This document shows positions 30,995-43,810 of a DNA stretch of 64,000 nt, one piece after another. This DNA is from Salvia splendens (lineage: Eukaryota > Streptophyta > Magnoliopsida > Lamiales > Lamiaceae), in assembly GCF_004379255.2 (NCBI RefSeq), contig NC_056047.1, positions 30,270,293 through 30,334,292 on the forward strand. The letters are read 5' to 3'. The notes under the pieces are model-generated. The model did no database searches and was not told where the DNA came from. It saw only the letters and a program-made list of their open reading frames with translations. Numbering within the stretch: the stretch's first letter is position 1; the number at the start of each line of letters is the position of its first letter. Made by a program: the position numbers and the translations under genes.

Positions 30995-33900
30995 CATCGG
31001 CGGATCTAGGTGGGGTCGGGGGGGTCAGCCGACCCCACCGCTGTCCCCGGAGAATCGCCGGATAATGCCCTCCCTCAGCCGCCGACCCCACGCCGCCGAA
31101 GTTCTGGCCCAGGCAGCAATGGCAGCAAACGTCGCCGCCTCTGGCTGAAGAAGAAGACACAATTTCCAATATTTAGTACTTGGGCTTTACAAATGGGCTT
31201 ACCTTGTATTAATTGATACCATAATTAAATAAGCCCAACTTCCAATAATTTTAACCTATTTAAATATAGAGAATGCAAAAGCTGTTAACTTGCACAGACT
31301 TGGGCGAATTTATAACAGGAAAAGAAAACCCTTTCATTCTCTACCCAAAATTGGCATCAACAATTATTTTGTGAGAGTTTCTTGTATCTTATCACTTATT
31401 GAGGTATTTAAAATCATCATTCAAGTTTAAGTTGGTACTATTATTTGTTTTTGTTTTTTTTTCTATTTTTACAATTCACATTACAGTGCTATAAAATTGA
31501 TCAATAATTATTATATTCTCTAATTTAAGTAGATATAGCAATTATTTTTGCAACTTTGCTTAATTGCTTTTGAATATTCATTGATTTTGTTTACCTTGTC
31601 CGAGATTAGATTAGAAAGTTTCATAGTATATGATAATTGATTAAATATAAATTTTAAATTTGTGTTACATTGTTTTTAGGTTAATGGATAAATTTCTAAA
31701 GAAAAGACCTCGAGTTTCTATCGGTTCTTCAAGTGCTAATGTTGAGCAAGAACCACAACAATTGGAAAATCATGTGGTAGTTGAAAATAATCCGGACGAG
31801 ATTGAAATTGATAAAGAGAAAATCAAAGCCGACCCCAGATTACGAGACCCTATAGATAGTTTTGATGTGAATATTCGTGATCGAATTCGTAGAGAATATG
31901 TTGCCAAAGGTCCTTGCCAACCAAAAGGCCATGACTTTCCAAAAAAAACACATGGGAAAGATAAGAGAGGTTTTAGGGATGTTTGGTATAAAGATTATAT
32001 TTGGCTTGAATATAGTACGACAATAGATGCTGCGTATTGTTTTTGGTGTTTTCTTTTCAAGCGTGGTTATTTAGCTCCAGGAGATGAAGCATTTGTTAGT
32101 GGTGGTTTCTCTAATTGGAAGAAGGCTAATGAAAGATTTAGAGCTCATGTTGGATCAACGGGTAGTGCACACCACAAAGCTAGAATTGAATATGAAAATT
32201 TTGTAAATCAAAAGCAGAGTGTGCCTTATATCGTTAGTAGAGTTGGTTCAAAACAAGAGAAGGAATATAGGATTCGTTTGACTGCAACTCTTGATGTTAT
32301 TCGATTCCTTTTGAATCAAGGTTTGGCTTTTAGAGGACATGATGAGACATCAACTTCTTTAAATAGGGGCAACTTTCTGGAGTTATTATATTGGTATAGT
32401 TTAAGGAATGATGAAGTTGGTCAAGTTGTATTGAAGAATGCTCCCGGAAATAATCAAATGATTGCTCCATCAGTTCAAAAAGATATCGTTAATGCGTGTG
32501 CATTTGAAACTACACTTGAAATAATGAAGGAACTTGGTGATGGATTATTTTCCATAATGGTTGATGAGTCTCGAGATTGCTCGGTGAAGGAGCAAATGGC
32601 TATTGTTATTAGATACGTGAATAAAAATGGAGAGATAATAGAAAGATTTTTAGCCTTAGTTCATGTTAAAGAGACTTCATCAAGATGCTTGAAAATGGCA
32701 ATTGATTTTGTATTTTCTAAGATGGAATTATCTTTGTCAAGATTGAGGGGTCAGGGATATGATGGGGCTTCAAATATGAGGGGTGAATTTAATGGACTTA
32801 AAGCACTTATTTTAAAAGAAAATCCATCGGCATGGTATGTCCATTGTTTTGCCCATCAGCTTCAATTGGTATGTGTGGCGGTATGTAAGGCAAATCGACA
32901 TGTTTCTGATTTTTTCGGATATGTTAGCCCGATTGTTACAGTATGTGGATCTTCTTGCAAAAGGGCAGATAAACTCCGACAAATTGAATATGAAAGAATG
33001 GTTGAAAGGATTGAGAAAGAGGAAATCACTTCAGGTAAAGGTCTAAATCAAGAAACTTCTTTGCTTAGACCGGGTGACACTCGATGGGGATCTCATTATC
33101 TTACTTTAACTCGTCTTGCATCTATGTGGCCCTCGATAGTCATAGTACTTGAAACTGTATTCGAAGATGGGGTTGATCAAGAAACAAGTGGCAAATCTAA
33201 AGGGTTGCTTCAAAAGATGGAAAGCTTTGATTTTGTGTTTCTCATGATGTTGATGAAACATTTGTTGGGTATGATTGATCCACTATCTTGTGCGTTGCAA
33301 TACAGAGATCAAAATATTTTGAATGCAATAAATTTGATAATGACTGTGAAAGAGGACTTGCAAGCATTTCGAGAATCTGGATGGGATGATTTCTTGCAAA
33401 AAGTGGAAGCATTTTGCCGGGCAAATGAAATTGATGTTCCTAACATGGATAAAATTGTTCCAAGAAGAATTCGTATGAAGAATGATGGACAAAGTATTAC
33501 AAACTATCATTATTATCGTGTTGAAATTTTTTATCAGGTATTTTTGATAACTAATATTCTTGTTTATTTAAACTTTGATATTAACTCCTAACATAATTTA
33601 TTTTCACAATCAGGTTGTTGATTTAATTAGCCAAGAAATGAGGAATCGTTTTTCTGAGTCCAGCACAGACCTACTCGAGTGTATGGCATGTCTTGATCCA
33701 AGAAATCATTTCTCCAATTTCAATGTCGATAAACTTGTTCATCTTGCCACCCTTTATCCAGAAGACTTTTCATCCATGGAGCTTAACTTGTTAACTAAAC
33801 AACTTCAAAGTTTCGTGAGTGATGTAAGAAGAGATACACGTTTTTCAGATGTTGAAGATTTGGGAACTCTTTCAAAGAAGATGGTTGAAACGATGAAAGA

Positions 33901-34270
33901 TAAGATTTTTCAATTGGTTTATCGATTGATAAAATTGGTCTTACTTTTACCAGTAGCTACAGCATCCGTTGAAAGAGTGTTTTCTGCAATGAAATTTGTG
34001 AAGTCAGAGCTGAGAAATAGGATGGGAGATGACTGGTTGAACGACAGTTTGACGGTATATAGCGAGAAGGAGGTGTTTGCAACTATTCCCAATGAAAGGA
34101 TTTTGAGTCGTTTTCAGAAAATGGATACTCGAAGAAGCCAACTATCTCGCATAGCATAAGATTGTGGTATTTATATTTTTACGTATTTTTATTTAGAGAT
34201 ATTTATTAAAATATATTTATAATCTTGATCGGTTCGACCCCACGATTTTTGATTCCTGGATCCGCCACTG
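30995..34270 (+). mobile_element. hAT transposon, apparently autonomous
   Basis: 3,276 bp. The left end CATCGGCGGATCTAGG pairs imperfectly with the right end CCTGGATCCGCCACTG, and a perfect 8-bp duplication GAAGCAGA flanks it (30987-30994, 34271-34278). It sits in exon 2 of the methyltransferase pseudogene and encodes an intact transposase. GC-rich subterminal CCGACCCCACC/GGGGTCGG motifs occur near both ends. The left terminus has changed (CATCGG where CAGTGG is expected), which could impair excision. Confidence 0.93.
31684..34159 (+). CDS. hAT transposase, TTF zinc finger type
   Basis: Two exons: 31684-33537 (618 codons) and 33614-34159 (181 codons plus TAA), joined across a 76-bp GT-AG intron (33538-33613) in phase 0, giving 799 residues with no lesion. 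A TTF-type zinc finger occupies residues ~75-200 (GPCQPKGHDFPK, YCFWCFLF). The RNase H-like catalytic region follows, with Asp in SIMVDESRDCS and in GYDGASNMRG. The C-terminal hAT dimerisation domain has LLPVATASVERVFSAMK, which includes the catalytic Glu. This matches the plant 'zinc finger MYM-type 1-like' hAT family. I prefer ATG 31684 because it follows a TTTTTAG acceptor; a leader intron about 31404-31679 is likely. It would cut and paste this element and could act on MITEs with the same ends. Confidence 0.92.
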
Positions 34271-35491
34271 GAAGCAGAGGTTTGTGACTTTTCAAAGAGC
34301 CTATTGTCTTTATTGAATAATGCTAAAATCCATTCAGAGCTGGTAAGATTGCAGGTTACAAGGCAGAGTTATTTGCTAATTTGAGAGGAAAGGCGGAAAG
34401 GATACACCGGCCCCAATCTCTCAAGTATTATCCAGATACCCATGTTTATGGAGTTGATCCTAACAGGAAGATGCAGAAATATGCACAGGCCTCGAATTTT
34501 ACCTTTATGCCAGCAGTTAAAATTTCTATAACTACTAGTTACCGATGTTTTGACATGCTCATCCATGTACTACTAGCTAGAACGAGGACTTATGCTAACG
34601 ACTTTGCCTTTATCACATTGAGTGATTTCTATGCCTGCATAAAGTAATTACCAACATGTCTAGACTGACTATTGGTAAATAAGGTGTGGAATCGCCATGG
34701 TTGGCTTTGATTTTTGTTTTGTCACTTGTGCTCAGTTTAACTAACAAAATTGGAGTATCTGTTCTCACTTATGCATATTCTCATCCTGGCTACTCAAAAG
34801 AAGTTTTGCTGACATTACTCAATACACCTTGTGAAGGTTGTTGAGGCTTTGCCGTTAAAAGATGCTTCTGTTGATGCTGTCGTTGGAACGCTTGTCCTGT
34901 GTTCCGTCAAAGATGTTGATCAGGCACTGCAAGGCATATAATTTCTTGCTTGTCGTCTTGTTTTCAAGCCCATACACGCTGCTTTCAATGTGGAAATTAT
35001 GTCGATTCAATGTAATGGACAATTATCTTCCTTGATTATCATCAAGAATTGGACAAAATCCAAATTTCTGGTCTAGTAGAACAATTTGGATTACAGATAC
35101 TACTAGTTTAAGCTTAACTTGATATGACTACAGAAGTGAGGAGGCCAGGGGGATTGTACATATTTGTGGAGCATGTAGCAGCAAAAGATAGTGTTTCTTA
35201 CACTTGTACAAGCTGAAATCAATTCCACATCAAACATTAACATCTTGATGCTCTCACTATGTGCAGATGGAACACTTCTAAGATTTGTTCAAGGAATTCT
35301 TGATCCACTGCAGCAAACTGTTGCTGATGGGTGCCATCTAACCCGTCACACGGGCAACCAACATTGCCAGAGCCGGCTTTGCAGATCTTCATGTCAATCA
35401 AGCTGTTATATCCGCAGCCTCGCTCATCAATCCCCACGTCTATGGAATCGCCTATAAAGAGACTCACACTCAGCTCTACTTTCTTTCATGA

Positions 35492-36127
35492 AATACAAAT
35501 GATCTTGCCGTAAGTTGTGATTCCATGGCTTACCAAGACGCAAGGGAATATATTCCGATATCTACCCATTGTCGCTGTCTGAGAGGAACATGGCAAGAAG
35601 GATACCGGAGAGGTTGAAAGGACAGCTTTCAATTTCAAATGTATGTTTTAAGCTTCTTGTCCTAGTTTTCTCCCATGTTTCTGCTGCCATTTTTGGGATG
35701 GTAATGAGATTTCTTGTGTATTTATCAGTTTGTTTGTTTTGAGATTTTGGAAAATCCCTTTTTGTAGTGATGTTGATAAGAAGAATCTTCATAGCCTGGC
35801 ATTTGCAATATTTCAGTTAAGGAATATTCTTGTTGGCCTTTTTTCCTTTATCTTTGTTTTACTGATTAGTTTAATAATTCATTTCAATAATGCTCATTAC
35901 TTGTTAGATATTTTTTTGGTCAAGAACTAATCTCAAATTCTCAATGGACTGTGACAACAAAACCACTACTTCCTTTAAACTTTATTAGATTGAAAAAGCA
36001 GAATATAAAGACTGTAATATCTTTATTTTTCAAAAAATAGATAATTAAAGAACCCAGTATAAAGAAGGGGTAATTACATGTTTCATACAAAATGTTTTAC
36101 CTTTGTTTTAATTTAGTATAAAAAGTA
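35492..36127. other. 3' flank of the methyltransferase pseudogene
   Basis: AT-rich, no supported gene. A short coding-like patch around 35535-35640 has no recognisable family. Confidence 0.45.
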
Positions 36128-36329
36128 CTCCCTCCGTCCCATTAAATATGCAACATTTGCTTTTCGGCACATGATTTTATGTAGTGTTGTTTTGTGAGTT
36201 AATGAAGAGAGAGTAAAGTAAGAGAGAAGAAAAAGTAGAGAGAGTATTGTTTCCATTTTTAGAAACGTTTCATTTTTAATGGGACATACCAAAAAGAAAA
36301 ATGTTTCATTTCTAATGGGACATAGGGAG
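36128..36329. mobile_element. Stowaway MITE 5
   Basis: 202 bp beginning CTCCCTCCGTCCCATTA and ending TAATGGGACATAGGGAG, with TA on both sides (36126-36127, 36330-36331). Inverted ends are nearly perfect. Non-coding. Confidence 0.92.
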
Positions 36330-36331
36330 TA

Positions 36332-37249
36332 TTAAGTTTACATATTATATACAAAAAGTTTACTAAGTGTTTCAAAATAATACATACCGTTAAGTCCCCA
36401 CTACCACCGTTACTTCTAATTACATAATACATACAAAAAGTTTCACCAGTGTTTTAAATTAAAACATTCCATTAATTATATCAAACACAGTTATTTTTAT
36501 TAATCACAAAAATGAAAAATACAAAGAAAAAATTCACCACTCGCCACCATCAAATTAGCGAATTGCATTTTATTGTATAAGATTTCTCATATATCAATGA
36601 AGAATACAACTAAAAAATATTGAATCTTTTTGTAAAAAATAAATATTGACTTATTAACTGTTTGAAGCTCAAATTAGCCATTTTATAAAGATGAAATATG
36701 GATTTATTTTATAGTTTTATAAAGAACATTATAAAAAAATAGAGTATATTGAGAGATAAATTTTTTTAAAACCACGGTCAATAGTTGGAAGAATTGATAT
36801 TAACGGTTATTTCTTTATATTGATTAATTGTTAAAAAAAGTTATGGCAGAAAGACAAATGGGAGGGGCAATTGTTTCAGAGACAGAAATAGAAGAACCAA
36901 ATCGAAATAAAGTCAAATGGGAGGGGCAATTATTAAAGAAAGTTATGAGGAATGATACAGAAATACCATATAGCTCAGGGGCGCAAGTGAAAATATAGTG
37001 TTTCTCTCCGCCAAATTAGGGTTCGTATATTTGACTCACGCGCACAATTCCCTCTTCAAAAGACCAAGCTTTCTCTCTCTACTGTTTTAATATGTATTTT
37101 TTTTGTATACGTATGCACAACTTATTGGTAGTCCTTATTGAAGAAATGTCAAGATATACGAGCTTCATGTTTGTAGGCTGGTACACACTGTTTTCTCCAT
37201 TTCTTTCTCCTTATCTTTAGCGAATTTCCGTTTTATCCTCTAACCTTTT
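36332..37249. other. Intergenic, possible 5' end of a split gene
   Basis: AT-rich with no domain. 36990-37240 (AAAATATAGTGTTTCTCTCC, CGCCAAATTAGGGTTCG, pyrimidine-rich leader) resembles a plant promoter and leader. The sequence resumes at 46329 and 51533 after two copia insertions. No coding exon could be identified. Confidence 0.35.
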
Positions 37250-37514
37250 TGTTGGAAATACAAAACATAAATGGCCGCCCACTACTTATTACAGTGGAAG
37301 TTTCTGGAGTACATTCAATGTTTTATTGTTCCTAGCAAAGTAGAGTTCCAAGTCTTATTTATTATGTATTTGAAGAGTCTCAATATCCCTATAAATACTA
37401 GGGTGATGAGTAGTTCAAAGACAACAAACATTTACATAAAAAATATATCTCTACTTCTATCTTCAACATGCCTTACCAATCTTGTTATGCATCTCTCGAT
37501 TACCATTTTTAAGA
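37250..37514 (+). repeat. 5' LTR of copia B
   Basis: 265 bp, starting TGTTGGAAATAC and ending TTTTTAAGA, with the primer site directly after it. Contains TATAAATA near 37390. The LTR ends in GA rather than the usual CA in both copies. Confidence 0.9.
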
Positions 37515-37526
37515 TGGTATCAGAGC
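37515..37526 (+). other. Primer binding site of copia B
   Basis: TGGTATCAGAGC, the standard initiator-Met tRNA complement of plant copia elements, immediately after the 5' LTR. Confidence 0.93.
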
Positions 37527-39450
37527 AGGAAATCAACAAAAAACCTCCAATGGAGGTAAACCAAATATACACTCTCGAACTATTGATCGAGACAATCTTA
37601 AATCTAATTGATTTGTACAAATCCAACGCAAACCAAAGCTAAAATTCCTACCTGCTGAAGAACCTCGACGTATGATCGAAATGCATTGCTGCAGCAACAC
37701 AGGCGAACAACTGAAGGAGTAACGTGTCTGCAGCTCCACCCGTCACAGACAACAGTGTCGTCGACGACGGCGGCGGAAACAGCATCATTAGTCGGCGTCG
37801 ACGTCGGCAGCAGCATCCGTCACAGGCTGAAGCAGCATCGGTGGCGGCGGCGGCGGCTGAGCAGCAGAGAAGAAGAAAGAAATTTGGGGGAATGGCCGCT
37901 GCTTCAGGATCTAGTGTGGGGTTTTCTAAAAACCCCCTCCACACTTTGCAGAAAACTCCCCAAACTTATACACTCTCCCAGATCCGACCCCGCTTCAAAC
38001 ATTTCTCACAAACCCCCCCTCCCCCCTAAAAAAAATCCGAAACTGTCAAAGCCACCTAAGCAAATTCAGAAATTTGCTAACCCACCTCAGTTGTCCGAAA
38101 TATTATACAAAAAACCCGCATATGTCCAAAAGACCCAAATAACACCCCCAAGTCTCAAAAATTCTGAAAACAAACCCCAAAATTTTGAATTCCAGCCCTC
38201 AATTACTTGTGCAAACACTTTCCAAGCCCTTGCGTACTCTTCATCCTCAAACATAGGACCCAAAGACTATCACTGGATCTTTGACTGTGGAGCAACCGAC
38301 ACCATATCCTTTGATGAGTCGGATTTCCTTAAAATTACCCAATCCACAAAACATTATGTCCAAACAGCCAATAGGGAGTTAGCACATGTGTAGGGGAAGG
38401 GCACTATCACTGTCTCACCAACTCTTCGCCTCTCAAACTGTCTTTATGTTCCGTCATTATCCCTCAAACTCTTATCTGTTACTCATGCCACAAAAGACCT
38501 TAATTGCAAATTACTAATGCAACCTCGGTTTTGCATGTTACAGGATACCAAAACGGGGATGATAGTTGGGCGTGGCACTGAGCGGCATGGACTGTACTAT
38601 GTGGATGAGATAGCCCAATAGAGTACTACGATGCTGACTCACGGACTGACTGACAGACAGATTTGGCTCTTGCATCACCGGTTAGGACACCCATCTATAG
38701 GATATATTCACCTACTCTTTCCTGAGTTAGTTTCATCTTCATATGTCTTGAATTGTGAAACTTGTGTTTTGGCCAAAAGTCATAGACATTCCTTTAAATT
38801 GAACAACACTAGGGAAAAATCTCCTTTTGCCTTAATTCATTTTGATGTGTGGGGCCCGGCCCCGATTACTGGGGGACAATTCGGTATTTTTGCTATTTAT
38901 TGATGATTTCTCTCGTATGACTTGGATTTATTTTTTGAAAACTAAATCAAAAGTTTTTGACAAATTCACTGAGTTTTATAGTCTTGTTCAAACCAAGTAT
39001 AACTCAAAAATTCAAATCCTTATATCCGATAATGGGAGAGAATATGTGAATTCTAAGATGCAATCTTTCTTTTCTGACAAATGCCTTGTCCACCAAACCT
39101 CTTGTGCATATACACCAGAACAAAATGGGGTAGCCGAGCGAAAAAACCGATATATCCTAGAAATCACCCGAGCTCTCTTAATCAAATCCAATATCCCAAA
39201 ATCCTTTTGGCCAGAAGCTATCACTACCGCTGTTTACCTCCTAAATCGTCTTCCCACAGGAATCCTCAACTTCAAAACTCCCCTAGACATCTTCTCTTCA
39301 ATAAAATCGATCACGTCCTCCCTACATCTCGATCCCAACATTTTTGGTTGTACAGTGTTTGTTCACATTCCCAAACATGATCGTGATAAATTCTCACCTT
39401 GTGCAGTCAAATGTGTCTTCTTGGGATATGTAAAAAATCAGAAAGGTTAT

Positions 39451-42394
39451 TGTAGCACCCCGAATTTTTGCGACTTATTTTGTTTTATTAATGAGGATGT
39501 TGATTAGAAAAAAAATTCATTTATGGAATTTGTTTTCTATGTGATTGAGTTAAAAGTGTGAAATTAGTTGTTGTGAATTATGTGGAATAATGTGATTTAT
39601 TTTCCAATGTGTGAATTAAATTAAATGGGATCATGCATATTTGTTCTAGCCATTTTATTAAAATTTCCGACCCTCCTATTTATTGGAAATAATATTTTCT
39701 CTCTTGGATTTAATTAATTGTTTTGGAATATTTATACAAATTAAATCCAAACCAAATTATCCCTAAATTAGTCTACATGATTTTCGACCTTTGCCCCATT
39801 CCTTGAAATTTTCAAAATCCCCCTATTATTTTATGAGAGGAATTATTTTGTAGATTTAATTGGTAATTTATTTATTTCCTTCCTTGAATTAAAATCCAAT
39901 TAAATCTCTCAATATCCTATTTTAATTAGGATTTGACTCTTTCCTTCTTTGAGACCTTATTATTTTCGACCCCTCCTTTTTTTAAAGGAATTAATAGTTT
40001 GTTCCTATTTTGTGGGATCCCTCCTATCCAAATAAATATCAAATTAATTCCTATGCCTAATTCATTGGGGATTTGAATACTTTTCTTTTATTTCTCCCCT
40101 TATTACACGCCCCCTCCCTCCCTTCCTACTTGGAGATTTTTGGATTTGTCTTGTTACCTTATTTATGGGATACTCAATATTCTTTTTACCTATTTTGTGA
40201 GTATATTTCTCTCCAAGTAAATACCAAATCAATTTCTATGCTAATTAAATAACCAAATTTTTGAAAATCCCTCCCCCACACTACACGCCTATTTTATTAA
40301 TTGTGGAACTTATTCATTGACTTCTATTTTATTCTCCCACAATTTTAATTATTTTATTTAAGTGTGAGATTAATCCTAGAATATAAAAAGGAAAACTCTA
40401 ACCCTAGCCCCCATTTCAGACGCCTCCCTCCCTCTCCCTCTCCTCCCACACGCCTCTTCTCCCTCTCACTCAATCCTTCACAAATTCTTCGTTCTTGCTT
40501 CGTTTTGGAGTTGGAAACTCAAGATCCATCGAAGAATCAACCAATTGTCATTCCTACAGTTTGTTTTCAAGAGAAAGGTATAATTTTTGATCCACCTTTC
40601 CCCTTCTTACCATTGAATCCATAATTTTTGAACCCCTCATGCATAGTTGAGTGGAAAATCGTAAATCTAAGAGTTAATTGGTTGGGAAGGATGGTTGCAC
40701 AAGAATGTGTGTGTGTGCGTGTATGTACGTGTGTGTGTAAATGTGTGGATGAATCAATTGTGAATGTTATGTGTGATTAGGAAAGCATGGTGGTAATTTC
40801 ATTTTTGAAGCATGAATATGTGTTGGAAGCATGGATATGTATGTGTGAGTGTATGATAGACAAACTAGGGTTTGTGAATGTTGAGCATGCATGATTTAAC
40901 TGATCAAAAGATATTATTTTGGTGTGAAATTTTAACTGGATTTGAGCATGCATGATTTGACTGATCAAAAAATATTATTTTTCAATTGAACTGCGCAGTC
41001 CTGCTAGAATTTGTGTTCCGTCCAGTGGGTTTCGTTTTTGTTTTGACTGATCAAAAGATATTATTTTGGTGTGAAATTTTAACTGAATGAACCTTTATGT
41101 GTCTACTGTGTGGTGACCGAATTTTAGCTTCAAATGTCATCGGATGGAATTTTAATGATTTTTACAAAAAGACTGTCCTATTCTGTCAGATTCTGTTTTG
41201 TTGAAATAATCTTTGTTGACAAGTTTGAATGAAGAACATGATACATGTGTGAGTAAGGAACTTATCCTATGATGTGATTATGTTATGTGTTGCACATTGA
41301 TGTATGCTAAAGGGAACGTTTCGGTTATGATGGTGAACGATTAGGATGGGCAATGTGAGAAAACAATGAAAGGAACGATAGGGCATGCATGATTAATATG
41401 TTGGTAGAAAACTGATTGTATTATGTGTTATTATGTTGACAAGGGTTGTTGTGCGTACGTGGGTACAAAGAGCAAGGGTTGCATTTAAGTTGTGAACTGT
41501 GTGGTATAAGCAAGCGAGGTGGGCTTTCTTTTACTAAACTCTTTTACGCTCTCAAAAGTATGATTATGGTGGAATAAGGGTGGTTTAAAGTGTTATGTCA
41601 TGCCATGTTTGTGTGGATGATAAGATTGTTGCCTAATGCCTAGTTTGTTGAGCTTGCTCCATTAGGCTATAGGGCTATGTTAGACGAATCCGGGTCTGAG
41701 TAGGGCCGCAAATCCTATCAGGCTGTGTACATAGAGGGGATCGTGAGCCGTCCTTGCTAGTCGGCCGGTCTCGTGGGCGAAAAGTGTGGCCACACTTTCG
41801 TCGCACTATGGTAAGAGGATGTGAATGATTGGTTGTTGAGAAAGTGGGGGGATTGTTTTACCTGGCCAGACTATGAAACTGTTTTTGTGATAATCGATGA
41901 TATTTCTTTTCTAAATGTAAAACTCGAGTTCACTATGGTATGGATGACATAACTTTTATCAAAATGTTTTCGGCATGAGCCCACTGAGTATATTAAGTAC
42001 TCAGCCCTGCATGTGTTTTCCCTATGTGCAGGTTGAGCGGGATGTTGCGGCGGATGTTGAGTCGGGCTTTAAGAATTTATGGATGCGTTGTGTCTGCATA
42101 CATGGGAGTCATCCTATGACTCTCTTTAGATAACTTATTTCCATTGCCTTGTTTGAAATTGTTTTTGCTAAAAGTCTTCGTTTTACTCCATACTGTTTTA
42201 TGACTTTAAGTACCTTGAGACATTAATCCGCTGCTTAACAATGTAATACCTTAGAATATTTTCTCTTGAAGTTTAGTCGAGCTTTGTGTTAAATGTCGTC
42301 TCTTATTGTACCCAATTTTCTTCCCCGTTTCTTAGTTCCTCCCCTATTCACGAGTTTCCCCTCTTTACTATCCTTAGTAAGGGTGGTCGTGACA
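39451..42394 (+). mobile_element. Solo LTR, gypsy-like, 2.9 kb, inside copia B integrase
   Basis: Begins TGTAGCACCCCGAATTTT and ends GGTGGTCGTGACA, with a perfect 5-bp duplication GTTAT at 39446-39450 and 42395-42399. There is no internal coding region, so it is a solo LTR left by LTR-LTR recombination. Length and motifs (GAGCCCACTGAGTATATT, ACTCAGCCCTGCATGTG) suggest a chromovirus of the Tekay/Del type, from memory. TATAAAAAGG near 40384 is a possible promoter. A ~40-bp unit containing CTGATCAAAAGATATTA recurs at about 40900, 40960 and 41046. Confidence 0.88.
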
Positions 42395-43810
42395 GTTATC
42401 GTTGCTATGATCCTTCAACAGATCGCATGTACACCACTATGAATTGCGACTTTGTTGAGAGTAAATATTTCTATAGCCAATCTAGCGGTCAGGGGGAGAG
42501 TGAATCAGAAAATTCGGGATGTGACGCCCTAAATTGGCTATCTCTTTGGGGAGAAACCATTCAGGGGGGAAGGAAAATACACAAACTGGCATGCCTAGCC
42601 AGAACCTTGTCACAGAAGTCGGTCCAACAGAGGAAGTTAGCGGTACCGCCGGGCAGTCAAACTCCCTAGAATAGAACACGCCGCTTCAGGACACTACCGA
42701 GCTATCTGACTAGTCTTTGAATCCTGAGGTAATTATTTCAGATCCAGATAGTGGTAATTCAATTGAAACATCTAACAATGACATGAGCCATGTAGATGAG
42801 TTGTGTACAGAACAAAGATAGGGCACTATGAATTACCCCATAGAAGCACGGGGGGTGTTCCTCCAAAAAGATATTCGCCAGACTAGAAAGAACGGAAATC
42901 TCGGTACTCTGTTGCAAACCTAACACAAGGGCACCTCACTGAAATGGCAAGGGCATTTGAGGCTGCACTTTATGAAGAAGAAGAAATTCCGCAGTCCTTC
43001 GAGATGGTGATGAAACACAAACATTGGAGGGAAGCCATGGAGAAAGAGATTGATGCTGTGATGAAAAATGAAACATGGGAAAAGTGCACTCTACCTCCAG
43101 GAAAGAAACCAGTAGGATCCCGTTGGATCTTCACCATAAAAAGACGTGCAGATGGTTCAATCGAGAGATACGAGGCAAGATTGTTTGCTAAGGGATATAC
43201 TCAGGTGTATGGAGTAGACTATGAAGAAACTTTCTCCTCGGTGGCCAAACTAAAAACTGTAAGATCTCTTCTATTCGTTGCTGCATGTAAGGAATGACCA
43301 TTATATCAGTTTGATGTTACTTATGCCTTTCTACATGGAGAACTTGAGAAAAATAAGGAAATATACATGGAGGTTCCCCCGGGCTTTCACGAAGGCTTTG
43401 GGAAAGGGCAAGTTTGCAGACTAAGAAAAACCCTATATGGGTTAAAGCAATCCCCCAGAGTGTGGTTCGGAAGATTTTGCCAGACAATGGTTAACCAAGG
43501 ATTCAAACAGAGTCATTCAGACCACACGCTATTCCTAAAGAAGAGGAACAAAAAATGACATGTCTAATCATATATGTTGACGACATGATCATAACTGGAG
43601 ATGATGCCAAAGAAATCCAAAACCCGAAAGAGAATCTTTTCAAGGAATTTGAAATGAAGGACTTCGGAGATCTGAAGTACTTCCTAGGAATTGAAGTGTT
43701 GAGGTCAAAGCACGGAGTATTTCTAAGATAGAAAAATTATGTACTGGACATGCTAGCGGAAATAGGTCTACTAGACTACAAGCCCGTCGAAACTTGGATG
43801 GTGCCCAACC

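Larger units (their letters stand above)
29688..35491 (+). pseudogene. SAM-dependent methyltransferase gene broken by two transposons
   Basis: Exon fragments in order resemble the plant class I methyltransferases of the At1g69523 type (METTL7-like; from memory). Exon 1 (start uncertain, about 29688-29890 plus 30762-30786) encodes a leader-like region with PRRHFLGADATLLPILP. Exon 2 is 30904-30994 (VLNSIHPPRPDWYEEF) finishing at 34279. Exon 3 is 34355-34515 (GYKAELFANLRGKAER, TGPN, VYGVDPNRKMQKYAQA). Exon 4 is 34837-34933 (VVEALPLKDASVDAVVGTLV). Exon 5 is 35134-35187 (RPGGLYIFVEHVAAK). Exon 6 is 35267-35491 (DGTLLRFVQG to INPHVYGIAYK, then TGA). A Harbinger MITE splits exon 1 and a hAT splits exon 2. 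Part of the SAM-binding motif I before TGPN is deleted, exons 3 and 6 have frameshifts, and exon 4 is followed by GC instead of GT. Non-functional. Confidence 0.85.

Noticed and set aside
37620..37900. CAG/GCA-rich stretch as a possible microsatellite gene or novel domain
   Set aside because: It lies directly after the copia B primer site, in the place of gag, and is low-complexity with frames that break; no evidence for a separate gene.
40364..40624. 86-codon frame inside the 2.9-kb solo LTR
   Set aside because: Proline/serine-rich translation of pyrimidine-rich LTR leader; LTRs of this type do not encode proteins here.
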